Assembly (NCBI GenBank): GCA_902470265.1
Contig: CABRFW010000078.1
Coordinates: 1 to 7,410, forward strand
Direction of reading: 5' to 3'
From: an uncultured Collinsella sp.
Lineage (GTDB): Bacteria > Actinomycetota > Coriobacteriia > Coriobacteriales > Coriobacteriaceae
DNA length: 7,410 bases
Positions 1-5,858 of this stretch are shown here, piece after piece (within the stretch, counting starts at the first letter, position 1; each line of letters opens with the position of its first letter). Below the pieces are notes generated by a model that saw nothing but the letters and a program-made list of their open reading frames with translations, was not told the DNA's origin and searched no databases. A program made the position numbers and the translations under genes.

Positions 1-611
1 AATGCATCGAGCACCAGGCTCTGTTCGCCCTCATCCAGCAGCACAAACGGCTCGGACGCCAGGTCGGCGAGTGTCACCTTTTCCTTTGCCGTCAGCGGAT
101 GCGCGGCCGGCAACAATGCTACCAACTCATCGTGATAGACCACGCGCTTCTCGAGCCCTGCGGTAAACCCACGCGCCGTAAAGCAAAAATCCACCACGCC
201 GTCGTGCACCCATTGAGCGTTGCGCGTGTAATCGCCCTGCTTGAGGGTAAAGTGCACCCCCGGGTGCAGGGCCCCAAAGTCGCGGATCACACGCGGCAGC
301 ACGGTACGACTCACGTTGGTAAACGTCGCGATACGAATATCAGTCGAGGAGAGTCCCAGCAACTCCTGACGTTTGCCCTCAAGCTCGGCCTCAGCGGTCA
401 CGATCTGGCGCAGGTACGGCAGATATTGTTTGCCGTCGCGCGTAAGCGAAACGCCCTGCTTACCGCGCTCGATAAGCGTGGTACCCAGCTCGCGCTCGAG
501 CGCCTTAACGGCCTGGCTCACCGCACTTTGCGTATAGCCCAGCTCGTCCGCTGCGCCTTTAAGGCTGCCGCGATCGACCACCATACAAACAATCTGATAC
601 CGCGATGCCAT
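1..611 (-). CDS. LysR-family transcriptional regulator (C-terminus off the window)
   Basis: DNA-binding regulator with an N-terminal winged helix-turn-helix and a periplasmic-binding-protein-like effector domain. Only 203 complete codons are present, with no in-frame stop; the gene runs out through position 1, so roughly the last third of a usual ~300-residue LysR protein is missing. The start is ATG at 611-609, with a GGAGG ribosome binding site four bases upstream. Residues 1-60 hold the helix-turn-helix (GSLKGAADELGYTQSAVSQ and the following KALERELG helix), then the wing (RGKQGVSLTRDG). The linker helix and the first effector lobe follow (VLPRVIRDFGALHPGV, then DGVVDFCF and LVALLPAAHPL). 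It is divergent from the EamA exporter, the usual arrangement for a LysR regulator and its target, so that exporter is the likely regulated gene. The effector is unknown. The family call is firm; the target is inferred. Confidence 0.93.
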   Translation of the reverse strand, partial: MASRYQIVCMVVDRGSLKGAADELGYTQSAVSQAVKALERELGTTLIERGKQGVSLTRDGKQYLPYLRQIVTAEAELEGKRQELLGLSSTDIRIATFTNVSRTVLPRVIRDFGALHPGVHFTLKQGDYTRNAQWVHDGVVDFCFTARGFTAGLEKRVVYHDELVALLPAAHPLTAKEKVTLADLASEPFVLLDEGEQSLVLDA

Positions 612-769
612 CGTGCCTCCACATCAATGCAGCCGTAAAACGTTTTGCCAGGGCTTTTTCTGCCAACATTAGCGTTTCTTAATCATACTGAAGATACATT
701 CGCTTTACTACATCCAATTCTGGGAGCAGAATCCTTTTTGCGAAACCGTTCTGTAACAAAAGGAGTCCC
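612..769. promoter_or_regulatory. Divergent LysR/EamA intergenic region with overlapping candidate promoters
   Basis: This 158-bp gap should carry both promoters. A plus-strand -10 candidate CATACT lies at 684-689 and a minus-strand -10 candidate TATGAT at 687-682, so the two overlap; neither has a good -35. A TTC-N11-GAA dyad (676-692) sits on the same spot and would suit a LysR operator, but it is short. A perfect 10-bp palindrome, AAAACGTTTT, lies at 637-646 in the LysR leader. The exporter's AGGAG ribosome binding site is at 761-765. All assignments apart from the ribosome binding site are by eye and weak. Confidence 0.35.
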
Positions 770-1672
770 ATGGATCGCAAAAAAGCAATCGCGCTCTCAT
801 TTTCCGTTCCCGTCGCATGGGGCTTTTCGTATCCCCTCATGAAGATCGGTATGGACAGCATGAACGCCACGAGCATCGTCGCGCTACGCTGCATCATCGC
901 CTTTGTGGTCTGCCTGCTGCTCTTCCACAAGCACGCGTTGCGCATCAACCGCGACCTTATGGTTCGTGCCGCTATCATCGGCGCCATTATGGCAACCGAG
1001 CTCACCTGCATGTGCTTGGGCTCCAGCCTCACTTCTGCCTCCACTGCCGGCTTTTTGCAGAGCCTGACGGTCGTGATCGTGCCGTTTGCCAACGCCGCCC
1101 TGCTGCGTCGCGCCCCCGAGCGCAAAGTGCTCGTCGGCACCGCCATCGTCACCTGCGGTATGTTGCTGCTCTCGGGCGCAGACTTCACCAGCCTGAATCC
1201 CGGCGCGATCATCATGCTGCTCTCGGCCTTTATCTATGCCAGCCACATTATCGTGGCCAAGCGCTTTGTCGAAGAAGTCGATCCGCTTGCTCTGGGCGTT
1301 TGGCAGCTGGGCTTCGGCGGCTTGTTCTCGGGCATCGCCGCATGCGTCTTTGGCGGTTTCACACTTCCCAGTACGCCCAGCGAGATCGTGGTCGTCGTCG
1401 CGCTCGCACTCATCTGCTCTGCCTACGGCTTTATCACCCAGACGCTCGTGCAGCCCCACGTACCCGCCGAGACCACCGGCTTCGCCTTCTCGCTTGAGCC
1501 GGTCTGCTCCGCTGTCTTTTCGTTCTTCTTGGTTGGCGAGGTCCTGAGCCCCATCGCCTTCTTTGGCGCCGCCCTCATCCTAACCGGCGTCATGGTGGCA
1601 ACCGTCGAGCTTCCGCGCCTCCGCGCACATGAACAGGCTCGCATGGCAGGAGCGCCCGAGCACGTCTCGTAG
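770..1672 (+). CDS. EamA/DMT-superfamily transporter, 10 TM
   Basis: Inner-membrane carrier of the drug/metabolite transporter superfamily (EamA type), generally proton-linked exporters of amino acids, metabolites or toxic compounds; the substrate cannot be read from sequence. The 300 residues match the usual length. About ten hydrophobic segments form two EamA repeats, roughly at residues 6-26, 34-52, 66-84, 91-111, 119-136, 145-164, 176-197, 205-224, 235-254 and 258-279. The first repeat has the typical WGFSYPLMKIG start. The second ends in the characteristic SLEPVCSAVFSFFLVGE followed by a glycine-rich last helix (FFGAALILTGV). The tail after residue 280 is short, polar and cytoplasmic. 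The start ATG is preceded by AGGAG at 761-765. It is divergent from the LysR gene, which probably controls it. ung follows 88 bp downstream on the same strand and could be read through, though ung has its own -10-like box. Confidence 0.93.
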   Translation: MDRKKAIALSFSVPVAWGFSYPLMKIGMDSMNATSIVALRCIIAFVVCLLLFHKHALRINRDLMVRAAIIGAIMATELTCMCLGSSLTSASTAGFLQSLTVVIVPFANAALLRRAPERKVLVGTAIVTCGMLLLSGADFTSLNPGAIIMLLSAFIYASHIIVAKRFVEEVDPLALGVWQLGFGGLFSGIAACVFGGFTLPSTPSEIVVVVALALICSAYGFITQTLVQPHVPAETTGFAFSLEPVCSAVFSFFLVGEVLSPIAFFGAALILTGVMVATVELPRLRAHEQARMAGAPEHVS

Positions 1673-1698
1673 ACCCCGCTCTTCATACAGCCGTGGCA

Positions 1699-1725
1699 TA
1701 AAGGCAACCGGTGCGCCTTTACAAT
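1699..1725 (+). promoter_or_regulatory. Hairpin overlapping a TACAAT -10 box upstream of ung
   Basis: TAAAGGC at 1699-1705 and GCCTTTA at 1715-1721 form a perfect 7-bp inverted repeat around a 9-nt spacer. The right arm overlaps TACAAT (1720-1725), five of six matches to a -10 box, 36 bp before the ung start. No convincing -35 is present at 16-18 bp. The repeat lacks a following T-run, so it does not look like a terminator for the exporter gene. It could be an operator over the ung promoter or chance. Confidence 0.35.
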
Positions 1726-1760
1726 AGATGCCAACAGAGCATCTGCCATAAAGGAGCCCC

Positions 1761-2486
1761 ATGGACACCGCGACCCGCGACCGCAACATAGCAACTTGGT
1801 TGGGCGATGCGCCGCAGCCGGTACGTGACACTACGAACCAGCTGCTCGAGCGCATCGCCCTCTTGCGTGCCGAACAGACCATCTACCCGGCACAAGACGA
1901 CATCCTCAATGCCCTCGCCTACACGCCGGCCGACCAGGTCAAGGTTGTCATCTTGGGTCAAGACCCCTATCACGGACCCAACCAGGCCATGGGGCTGTCG
2001 TTCTCGGTCCCCGCAACGCAAACCAAGTTGCCGCCGAGCCTGCGCAACATCTATAAGGAACTCAAAGCCGATCTGGGTTGCCCCATCCCCGCCACGGGAG
2101 ACTTGACACCATGGGCACAACAGGGCGTCCTGCTCCTCAACACTACGCTCACCGTGCGCGAGCATGCCGCCAACTCGCACGCCAAACTGGGCTGGAGCAC
2201 GCTCACCGACTACGTTATCGAACGCTGCTGTCAGCTGCCCCAGCCGGTAGTCTTTTTGGCATGGGGCCGCTTTGCCCAGCAGATGGTCGAAGGCAAACTC
2301 GCCGCTACCGGTGCGGGCAAGGCAACCGGCAAGTTCTGCCTGGCCTCTACGCACCCCTCGCCGCTTTCGGCCAACCGTGCCACGGCAGAACTCCCCGCTT
2401 TTATGGGGTCGCGCCCCTTCTCTGCCGTCAATCGGCTACTCGAACAGCACGGCTCGACCCCCGTCAACTGGACTTGCATCGGCTAA
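1761..2486 (+). CDS. ung: Uracil-DNA glycosylase, family 1
   Basis: Removes uracil from DNA by cleaving the N-glycosidic bond, the first step of base-excision repair after cytosine deamination or dUMP incorporation; cytoplasmic. It has 241 residues, a normal size for family 1. Visible motifs: the water-activating loop GQDPYHG at 66-72 with catalytic Asp68; the uracil-stacking Phe81; LLLNTTLTV at 124-132 with uracil-reading Asn127; FLAWG at 165-169; and the HPSPLS loop at 198-203 with catalytic His198 and the intercalating Leu202. The C-terminus ends in the usual P-V-N-W. One oddity: between Arg206 and the GSRPFS segment (216-221) there are nine residues where E. coli Ung has three, an insertion just after the DNA-intercalation loop. 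The start ATG follows AAGGAG at 1751-1756. The gene is convergent with the SDR gene, with a shared hairpin between them. Confidence 0.97.
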   Translation: MDTATRDRNIATWLGDAPQPVRDTTNQLLERIALLRAEQTIYPAQDDILNALAYTPADQVKVVILGQDPYHGPNQAMGLSFSVPATQTKLPPSLRNIYKELKADLGCPIPATGDLTPWAQQGVLLLNTTLTVREHAANSHAKLGWSTLTDYVIERCCQLPQPVVFLAWGRFAQQMVEGKLAATGAGKATGKFCLASTHPSPLSANRATAELPAFMGSRPFSAVNRLLEQHGSTPVNWTCIG

Positions 2487-2499
2487 AAATCGATACATC

Positions 2500-2536
2500 A
2501 AAAAACGCGCCCGATGGCTTTCCGCCGGGCGCGTTT
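2500..2536. terminator. Hairpin terminator between convergent ung and SDR genes
   Basis: AAACGCGCCCG (2503-2513) and CGGGCGCGTTT (2526-2536) form a perfect 11-bp stem with a 12-nt loop. On the minus strand the stem is followed by six T residues (complement of 2500-2505), and it starts one base after the SDR stop codon, so it is a standard intrinsic terminator for the VUT-SDR operon. On the plus strand it begins 16 bases after the ung stop, but only TTT followed by CC comes after the GC core, so termination of ung transcripts should be weaker. Confidence 0.85.
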
Positions 2537-2537
2537 C

Positions 2538-3218
2538 CTATTCGGGCCATATAAATTGTGTGCGACCAGCCTCGCCGCCATCGATCAACAGACTCTGCCC
2601 GGTCATAAACCGGTTGGTCACGCCCACAAAGTAGATCCACTCGGCAATCTCTTGGGCGGTGGCCCAGCGTTTAAGCGGCGTGAGCTCCATAATCTGGTTC
2701 CACAGGTGTTCGTCTTCCATCACGCAACGGTTGAGCGGCGTTATAACGCCGCCCGGGTCCACACTGTTGGCGATGGCCTGCGGTGCCAGGCGGTTTGCAA
2801 GGTTCTTGGTGTAGGCGATAACACCGCCCTTGCTGGCGGCATAGGCGGGAAACTCCGATCCCGTATGTCCGCTCGCCGACCCCACATTGACCACGGATTT
2901 GATAGCCGGCGCAGGCTTGGCGGCGAGCCCCTCCCCCACAAAGGCGTAGCGCTCGGTCACGTTGATGGTGCCACACAGGTTGGCAGCGATGTCGTCGGCC
3001 GAATCCTGCGTACCGGCAACGTTCACGATTACCTGAGGCTCAAGGTCGCTTGGAAACGAGTCCGGCTCGCGGACATCAACGATCAGATGGCGGTAGCGCT
3101 CGTGTTCGATCGCCGGCAACAGCAGATCAAAGCCCACGACCTCGTGGCCCTCATCCAAAAAGCGCTGCACGCACGCGGCTCCGATACCGCCCGAAGCGCC
3201 CGTGATCAAAACCCGCAT
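2538..3218 (-). CDS. Short-chain dehydrogenase/reductase (classical SDR)
   Basis: NAD(P)-dependent oxidoreductase with a Rossmann fold; cytoplasmic, substrate unknown. 226 residues, slightly short of the usual ~250. Cofactor motif TGASGGIG is at 6-13. Asp31 at the end of the second strand (VVGFDLL) favours NAD(H) over NADP(H) by family precedent. NVAG at 66-69 stands in for the usual NNAG. The catalytic set looks complete: Asn80, Ser114 (VNVGSASG), Tyr126 and Lys130 (YAASK), followed by PGGVITP at 155-161. The C-terminus has the common MTGQSLLIDGG motif (205-215). The ribosome binding site TAAGGAG (3230-3224) contains the stop codon of the upstream VUT gene, only 9 bp before this start, so translation is probably coupled. 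A link to queuine or deazapurine metabolism would be guesswork from position alone; generic database names such as 3-oxoacyl-ACP reductase would be unsafe. Confidence 0.92.
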   Translation of the reverse strand: MRVLITGASGGIGAACVQRFLDEGHEVVGFDLLLPAIEHERYRHLIVDVREPDSFPSDLEPQVIVNVAGTQDSADDIAANLCGTINVTERYAFVGEGLAAKPAPAIKSVVNVGSASGHTGSEFPAYAASKGGVIAYTKNLANRLAPQAIANSVDPGGVITPLNRCVMEDEHLWNQIMELTPLKRWATAQEIAEWIYFVGVTNRFMTGQSLLIDGGEAGRTQFIWPE

Positions 3219-3227
3219 ACTCGCTCC

Positions 3228-3950
3228 TTAGGCGGTTGCGTGGCGCTCGAGGTACTCGGAGCCCACATTCTCGCGCTCCCAGCCGCGCACGACCTTGTAG
3301 CCCACGGGGCTCAGGAAGACCTCGCACAGCAGCTCGGCAACAGCGCCGGTCAGCGAGCACATAAGGACCTGCACCCAGGTCCAACCAAAGAACGTGTGGC
3401 TCACCACAATGGCAAAGACCAAGTTGTCGATAAACTGGCCAACACCCGTGGACACATAGGAGCGGAAGGCGAAGCTCGCAAAGTTATTCTTTTTGAGCAT
3501 GCGGCCGAGCGACTGGTTGAGCGTGGAGTTAACCACGGCAGAAACGAGCATTGCCAGCGAAGAGCCCAGCACCACGTACCAGGTGCCGCCGATGGTGGCG
3601 TTAAGGGCAGTGTTAACCTCGATCATGCCCGTGTCGTAGTAGGCGCCCCACATACCGGGCGTGAGCGAGCATGCCCAAAAGCACAGGCTCACGGCCAGGT
3701 TGACCAGCAGCGCGAGGATAGAGATTTTGATGGATGCCTTGGCGCCAAAGCGCTTGCAGATCATGTCCTGGCACAAAAACGAAACCCAGCTCACCACAAA
3801 GCCGCAATCGAGTGCCAGATACGGCAAGCTGATAAGCTCCTTGTTGGCCAGCAGGTTCATCATGATGACGCTCACGAAAAACAGCGAAACCGTTGCCGCG
3901 GGAATGCTCCGCAACAGGACCTTGTAGTCCTCCATGACCTTCTTGATCAT
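3228..3950 (-). CDS. VUT-family membrane transporter (queuosine precursor transporter-like)
   Basis: Integral membrane protein of the VUT family, whose studied members (for example E. coli YhhQ) take up queuosine precursors such as preQ0 and preQ1 for tRNA modification. 240 residues with about six hydrophobic segments, roughly at 18-36, 42-61, 74-95, 122-142, 166-188 and 193-215. Family hallmarks seen: MNLLANKELI at 31-40; QDMICKRFGAKAS at 61-73, which resembles the family's D-x-x-x-x-x-x-G-K/A-K-A turn; and a polar helix, FRSYVSTGVGQFIDNLVF (162-179), with Arg163, Ser167, Gln172 and Asp175. The start ATG has AAAGGAG at 3963-3957. It is the first gene of an operon with the SDR, with its own promoter and a structured leader. 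Substrate assignment is from family knowledge; members may differ in which precursor they carry. No queuosine biosynthesis or salvage enzyme is visible in the window. Confidence 0.87.
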   Translation of the reverse strand: MIKKVMEDYKVLLRSIPAATVSLFFVSVIMMNLLANKELISLPYLALDCGFVVSWVSFLCQDMICKRFGAKASIKISILALLVNLAVSLCFWACSLTPGMWGAYYDTGMIEVNTALNATIGGTWYVVLGSSLAMLVSAVVNSTLNQSLGRMLKKNNFASFAFRSYVSTGVGQFIDNLVFAIVVSHTFFGWTWVQVLMCSLTGAVAELLCEVFLSPVGYKVVRGWERENVGSEYLERHATA

Positions 3951-3956
3951 TATGTA

Positions 3957-4006
3957 CTCCTTTGGTTTTAGGTTTAACGAGCAGGATATCGAACCCGAAC
4001 TGCTCG
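3957..4006 (-). promoter_or_regulatory. Candidate cis-regulatory RNA leader (hairpin plus pseudoknot) of the VUT-SDR operon
   Basis: Read on the minus strand, CGAGCAG (4006-4000) pairs perfectly with CUGCUCG (3984-3978), closing a 15-nt loop. The loop contains GGGUU (3996-3992). The tail after the stem is A-rich and has two AACC copies: AACCU at 3974-3970, which can pair with GGGUU (five pairs, one G-U), and AACC at 3967-3964, directly before the AAAGGAG ribosome binding site (3963-3957). Pairing with the second copy would place a pseudoknot against the Shine-Dalgarno. This is the build of small translational riboswitches such as preQ1-I, and the gene downstream is of the queuosine precursor transporter family. 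The conserved preQ1-I core (the C-rich segment before the 3' stem strand) is not evident, so it may be a divergent or different RNA, or chance. Confidence 0.4.
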
Positions 4007-4035
4007 GACGCCCCGGTCTTGAGACGACGGTGGGT

Positions 4036-4064
4036 ATGATAGCCGCTCACACGGCATCAGGCAA
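4036..4064 (-). promoter_or_regulatory. Promoter of the VUT-SDR operon
   Basis: On the minus strand, TTGCCT (4064-4059; four of six to TTGACA) is followed after exactly 17 bp by TATCAT (4041-4036; five of six to TATAAT). Transcription would begin near 4029, giving a leader of about 80 nt that contains the hairpin/pseudoknot candidate. It lies just downstream of the prfC hairpin, consistent with an independent transcription unit. Confidence 0.6.
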
Positions 4065-4070
4065 GCGAAC

Positions 4071-4100
4071 GGCGCGGCAGCCCCGCAGGGCCACCGCGCC
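4071..4100 (-). terminator. Strong hairpin after prfC
   Basis: On the minus strand this folds into a 13-bp continuous stem with a UGCG loop, starting 6 nt after the prfC stop codon. Two inner pairs are U-G and G-U wobbles in the minus-strand RNA, whereas the plus-strand RNA would have A-C and C-A mismatches there. The pairing therefore favours function in prfC mRNA. The following sequence (GUUCGCUUG) is not a real U-tract, so it may be a weak intrinsic terminator, a factor-assisted one, or a 3'-end stabilising stem. Confidence 0.6.
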
Positions 4101-4106
4101 GATGCG

Positions 4107-5720
4107 TTAAAAGGCCACGTTGCCAAACTCCGACAGGATAAGGTCGGGGTTGTGGTCGGTAGCCCAATCCACGTTCCACGGGCTCGTGAACAGCAGTAGC
4201 TTACCGCCGCGCATGTCCTCGACGCGCAGCGTGTCGCGCGTGAGCGAAAGACCCGGGATATCGATGGTATCGGGGTCATTCTGGATCCAGCGGATGTCCG
4301 TATAGGGCAGCGGCTGGCGACGAACCTCAACACGGTACTCGGCCTTGAGACGGCGCTCGAGCACCTCAAACTGCAGCACGCCGACCACGCCCACGATGAC
4401 GCTCTCCATGCCGGCACCCAGCTCGCGGAAGATTTGGATGGCGCCCTCCTGGGCAAGTTCCTCCATACCCTTGACGAACTGCTTGCGCTTGAGCGTGTCG
4501 ACCTGCGTAATGCGAGCAAACATCTCGGGGGCGAACGTCGGAATCTGCGGATACTGCACGTGGCGCTTGCCGGAGCACACGGTGTCGCCGATGCTAAAGA
4601 TACCCGGATCGAACAGGCCCACGATATCGCCCGCGTACGCCTCGTCCACGATGGCGCGATCGTCGGCCATCATCGACGTGCCCGTGGCAAGCTTGAGCTT
4701 GCGGTTGCCCTGCACGTGGAAGGCATCCATGCCGCGCTCGAACTTGCCCGAGCAAATGCGCACAAAGGCGATGCGGTCGCGGTGGTTCTTGTCCATGTTG
4801 GCCTGGATCTTAAACACAAAGCCGCTAAAGTCGTCGCGGCAGGGATCGACCGGCTCGCTGGTGAGCGTATCGGTATAGGCGCGCGGCGTCGGGGCCAGGC
4901 GCAGGAACTCCTTGAGGAAGGGCTCCACGCCAAAGTTGGTGAGCGCCGAGCCAAAGAACGCCGGGCTCAGCTTGCCGCAGGCCACGGCATCCAAGTCGAG
5001 CTCATCACCGGCGCCATCGAGCAGCTCGATGTCGTCCATCAAGTTCTTATGGTTTTCCTCGCCGATGAGCTCATCCATGGAAGGATCGCCCAGCTCGGCC
5101 TCGACCTCGGCGACCTTCTTGGTGGCGTTGGCGTGGCCGTCGCCCTCAAAGGCAATGACGCGACGAGTCTGACGGTCGAACACGCCGCGGAAGTTGCGGC
5201 CGCTGCCGATCGGCCAGTTCATGGGATACGTATTGATGCCCAGAACATTCTCGATCTCTTCCATGAGCTCAAACGGATCGCGAGCCTCGTGGTCGAGCTT
5301 GTTCACAAAGGTGAAGATGGGAATGTGGCGCAGCGTGCAGACCTTAAAGAGCTTCTTGGTCTGGGCCTCGACGCCCTTAGCGCCGTCGATGACCATGACC
5401 GCAGCATCGGCGGCCATAAGGGTACGGTAGGTATCCTCCGAGAAGTCCTGGTGGCCGGGGGTATCGAGGATGTTGACGCAGGCGCCGTTATAGGTGAACT
5501 GCAGCACCGAGGAGGTAACGGAAATACCGCGCTCCTTCTCGATGTCCATCCAGTCCGAGACGGCATGCTTGGCCGAGCTCTTGCCCTTGACCGAGCCGGC
5601 AGTCTGGATGCTGCCGGTATAGAGCAGCAGCTTCTCGGTAAGTGTGGTCTTACCGGCGTCCGGGTGGCTGATGATCGCGAATGTGCGGCGCGACGAGATT
5701 TCATCCGACAGGCTTGCCAT
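4107..5720 (-). CDS. prfC: Peptide chain release factor 3
   Basis: Translational GTPase that removes class I release factors RF1 and RF2 from the ribosome after peptide release; cytoplasmic. Using the ATG at 5720-5718 gives 537 residues, close to the 529 of E. coli RF3, and leaves 12 residues before the conserved RTFAIISHPDAGKT block, as in E. coli. An upstream in-frame ATG at 5747 would add nine residues, but the good AAAGGA site (5731-5726) sits five bases before 5720. G-domain motifs: P-loop SHPDAGKT at 18-25; switch-I region ERGISVTSS at 63-71; DTPGH at 86-90; NKLD at 140-143; SAL at 258-260. Domain II starts near 290 (FSGFVFKIQANMDKNHRDR, 298-316). The RF3-specific C-terminal domain includes GVVGVLQFEVLERRLKAEY (444-462). 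It is transcribed alone, with its own -10-like box upstream and a hairpin downstream. Confidence 0.97.
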   Translation of the reverse strand: MASLSDEISSRRTFAIISHPDAGKTTLTEKLLLYTGSIQTAGSVKGKSSAKHAVSDWMDIEKERGISVTSSVLQFTYNGACVNILDTPGHQDFSEDTYRTLMAADAAVMVIDGAKGVEAQTKKLFKVCTLRHIPIFTFVNKLDHEARDPFELMEEIENVLGINTYPMNWPIGSGRNFRGVFDRQTRRVIAFEGDGHANATKKVAEVEAELGDPSMDELIGEENHKNLMDDIELLDGAGDELDLDAVACGKLSPAFFGSALTNFGVEPFLKEFLRLAPTPRAYTDTLTSEPVDPCRDDFSGFVFKIQANMDKNHRDRIAFVRICSGKFERGMDAFHVQGNRKLKLATGTSMMADDRAIVDEAYAGDIVGLFDPGIFSIGDTVCSGKRHVQYPQIPTFAPEMFARITQVDTLKRKQFVKGMEELAQEGAIQIFRELGAGMESVIVGVVGVLQFEVLERRLKAEYRVEVRRQPLPYTDIRWIQNDPDTIDIPGLSLTRDTLRVEDMRGGKLLLFTSPWNVDWATDHNPDLILSEFGNVAF

Positions 5721-5767
5721 GCGGATCCTTTCTTGCATTGAGTGCATTACGTCGTTGTAACCGTACT

Positions 5768-5773
5768 ATTGTA
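5768..5773 (-). promoter_or_regulatory. -10 box candidate for prfC
   Basis: On the minus strand TACAAT (5773-5768; five of six to TATAAT) lies about 47 bp before the prfC start. No good -35 is present at 16-18 bp, so the promoter is either -35-poor, activator-aided or elsewhere. The 216-bp gap between prfC and the GntR gene (5721-5936) otherwise holds an imperfect GC-rich stretch with TAGG-GCG-CCTA at 5791-5801 and a CCTAGG palindrome near 5826, for which I see no clear role. Confidence 0.4.
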
Positions 5774-5858
5774 GCCGCGAAATCCCGCTCTAGGGCGCCT
5801 ATCAGGACAAATTCATCAGTTAGGGCCTAGGGTAGCCGGGCCAATCGGTATTTGCCTC

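Noticed and set aside
99..638. A plus-strand open frame opposite the LysR gene.
   Set aside because: It is covered by a clear LysR coding region on the minus strand with helix-turn-helix and ribosome binding site; the frame shows no family features.
2514..3971. A 485-codon plus-strand open frame antisense to the SDR and VUT genes.
   Set aside because: It is a shadow of the two real minus-strand genes: both of those show family motifs, while this frame gives low-complexity His/Arg/Ala-rich protein with no recognisable domain and no ribosome binding site.
3957..4006. Calling the VUT leader a canonical preQ1-I riboswitch.
   Set aside because: The stem, A-rich tail and position fit, but the conserved C-rich core before the 3' stem strand is not recognisable by eye, so it is reported only as a candidate.
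3978..4049. A tRNA-like arrangement on the minus strand: GGGTTCGA resembling a T-loop, and TGAGCGG (4049-4043) able to pair with CTGCTCG (3984-3978) like an acceptor stem.
   Set aside because: The T-stem and T-loop lengths do not fit, no D-arm or convincing anticodon arm forms, there is no CCA end, and the segment overlaps a better promoter and leader interpretation.
4434..5741. A 435-codon plus-strand open frame antisense to prfC.
   Set aside because: Long antisense frames are common opposite GC-rich genes with biased third positions; the translated product has no domain pattern, and prfC on the other strand is unmistakable.
5721..5747. Starting prfC at the upstream ATG at 5747, giving a nine-residue longer protein.
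   Set aside because: The strong AAAGGA site is positioned for the ATG at 5720, and the E. coli RF3 N-terminus aligns with that start.
5791..5845. GC-rich direct and inverted repeats (TAGGGCGCCTA, GGGCC copies, CCTAGG) between prfC and the GntR gene.
   Set aside because: They are short, imperfect and not arranged around a promoter box; no function can be supported.
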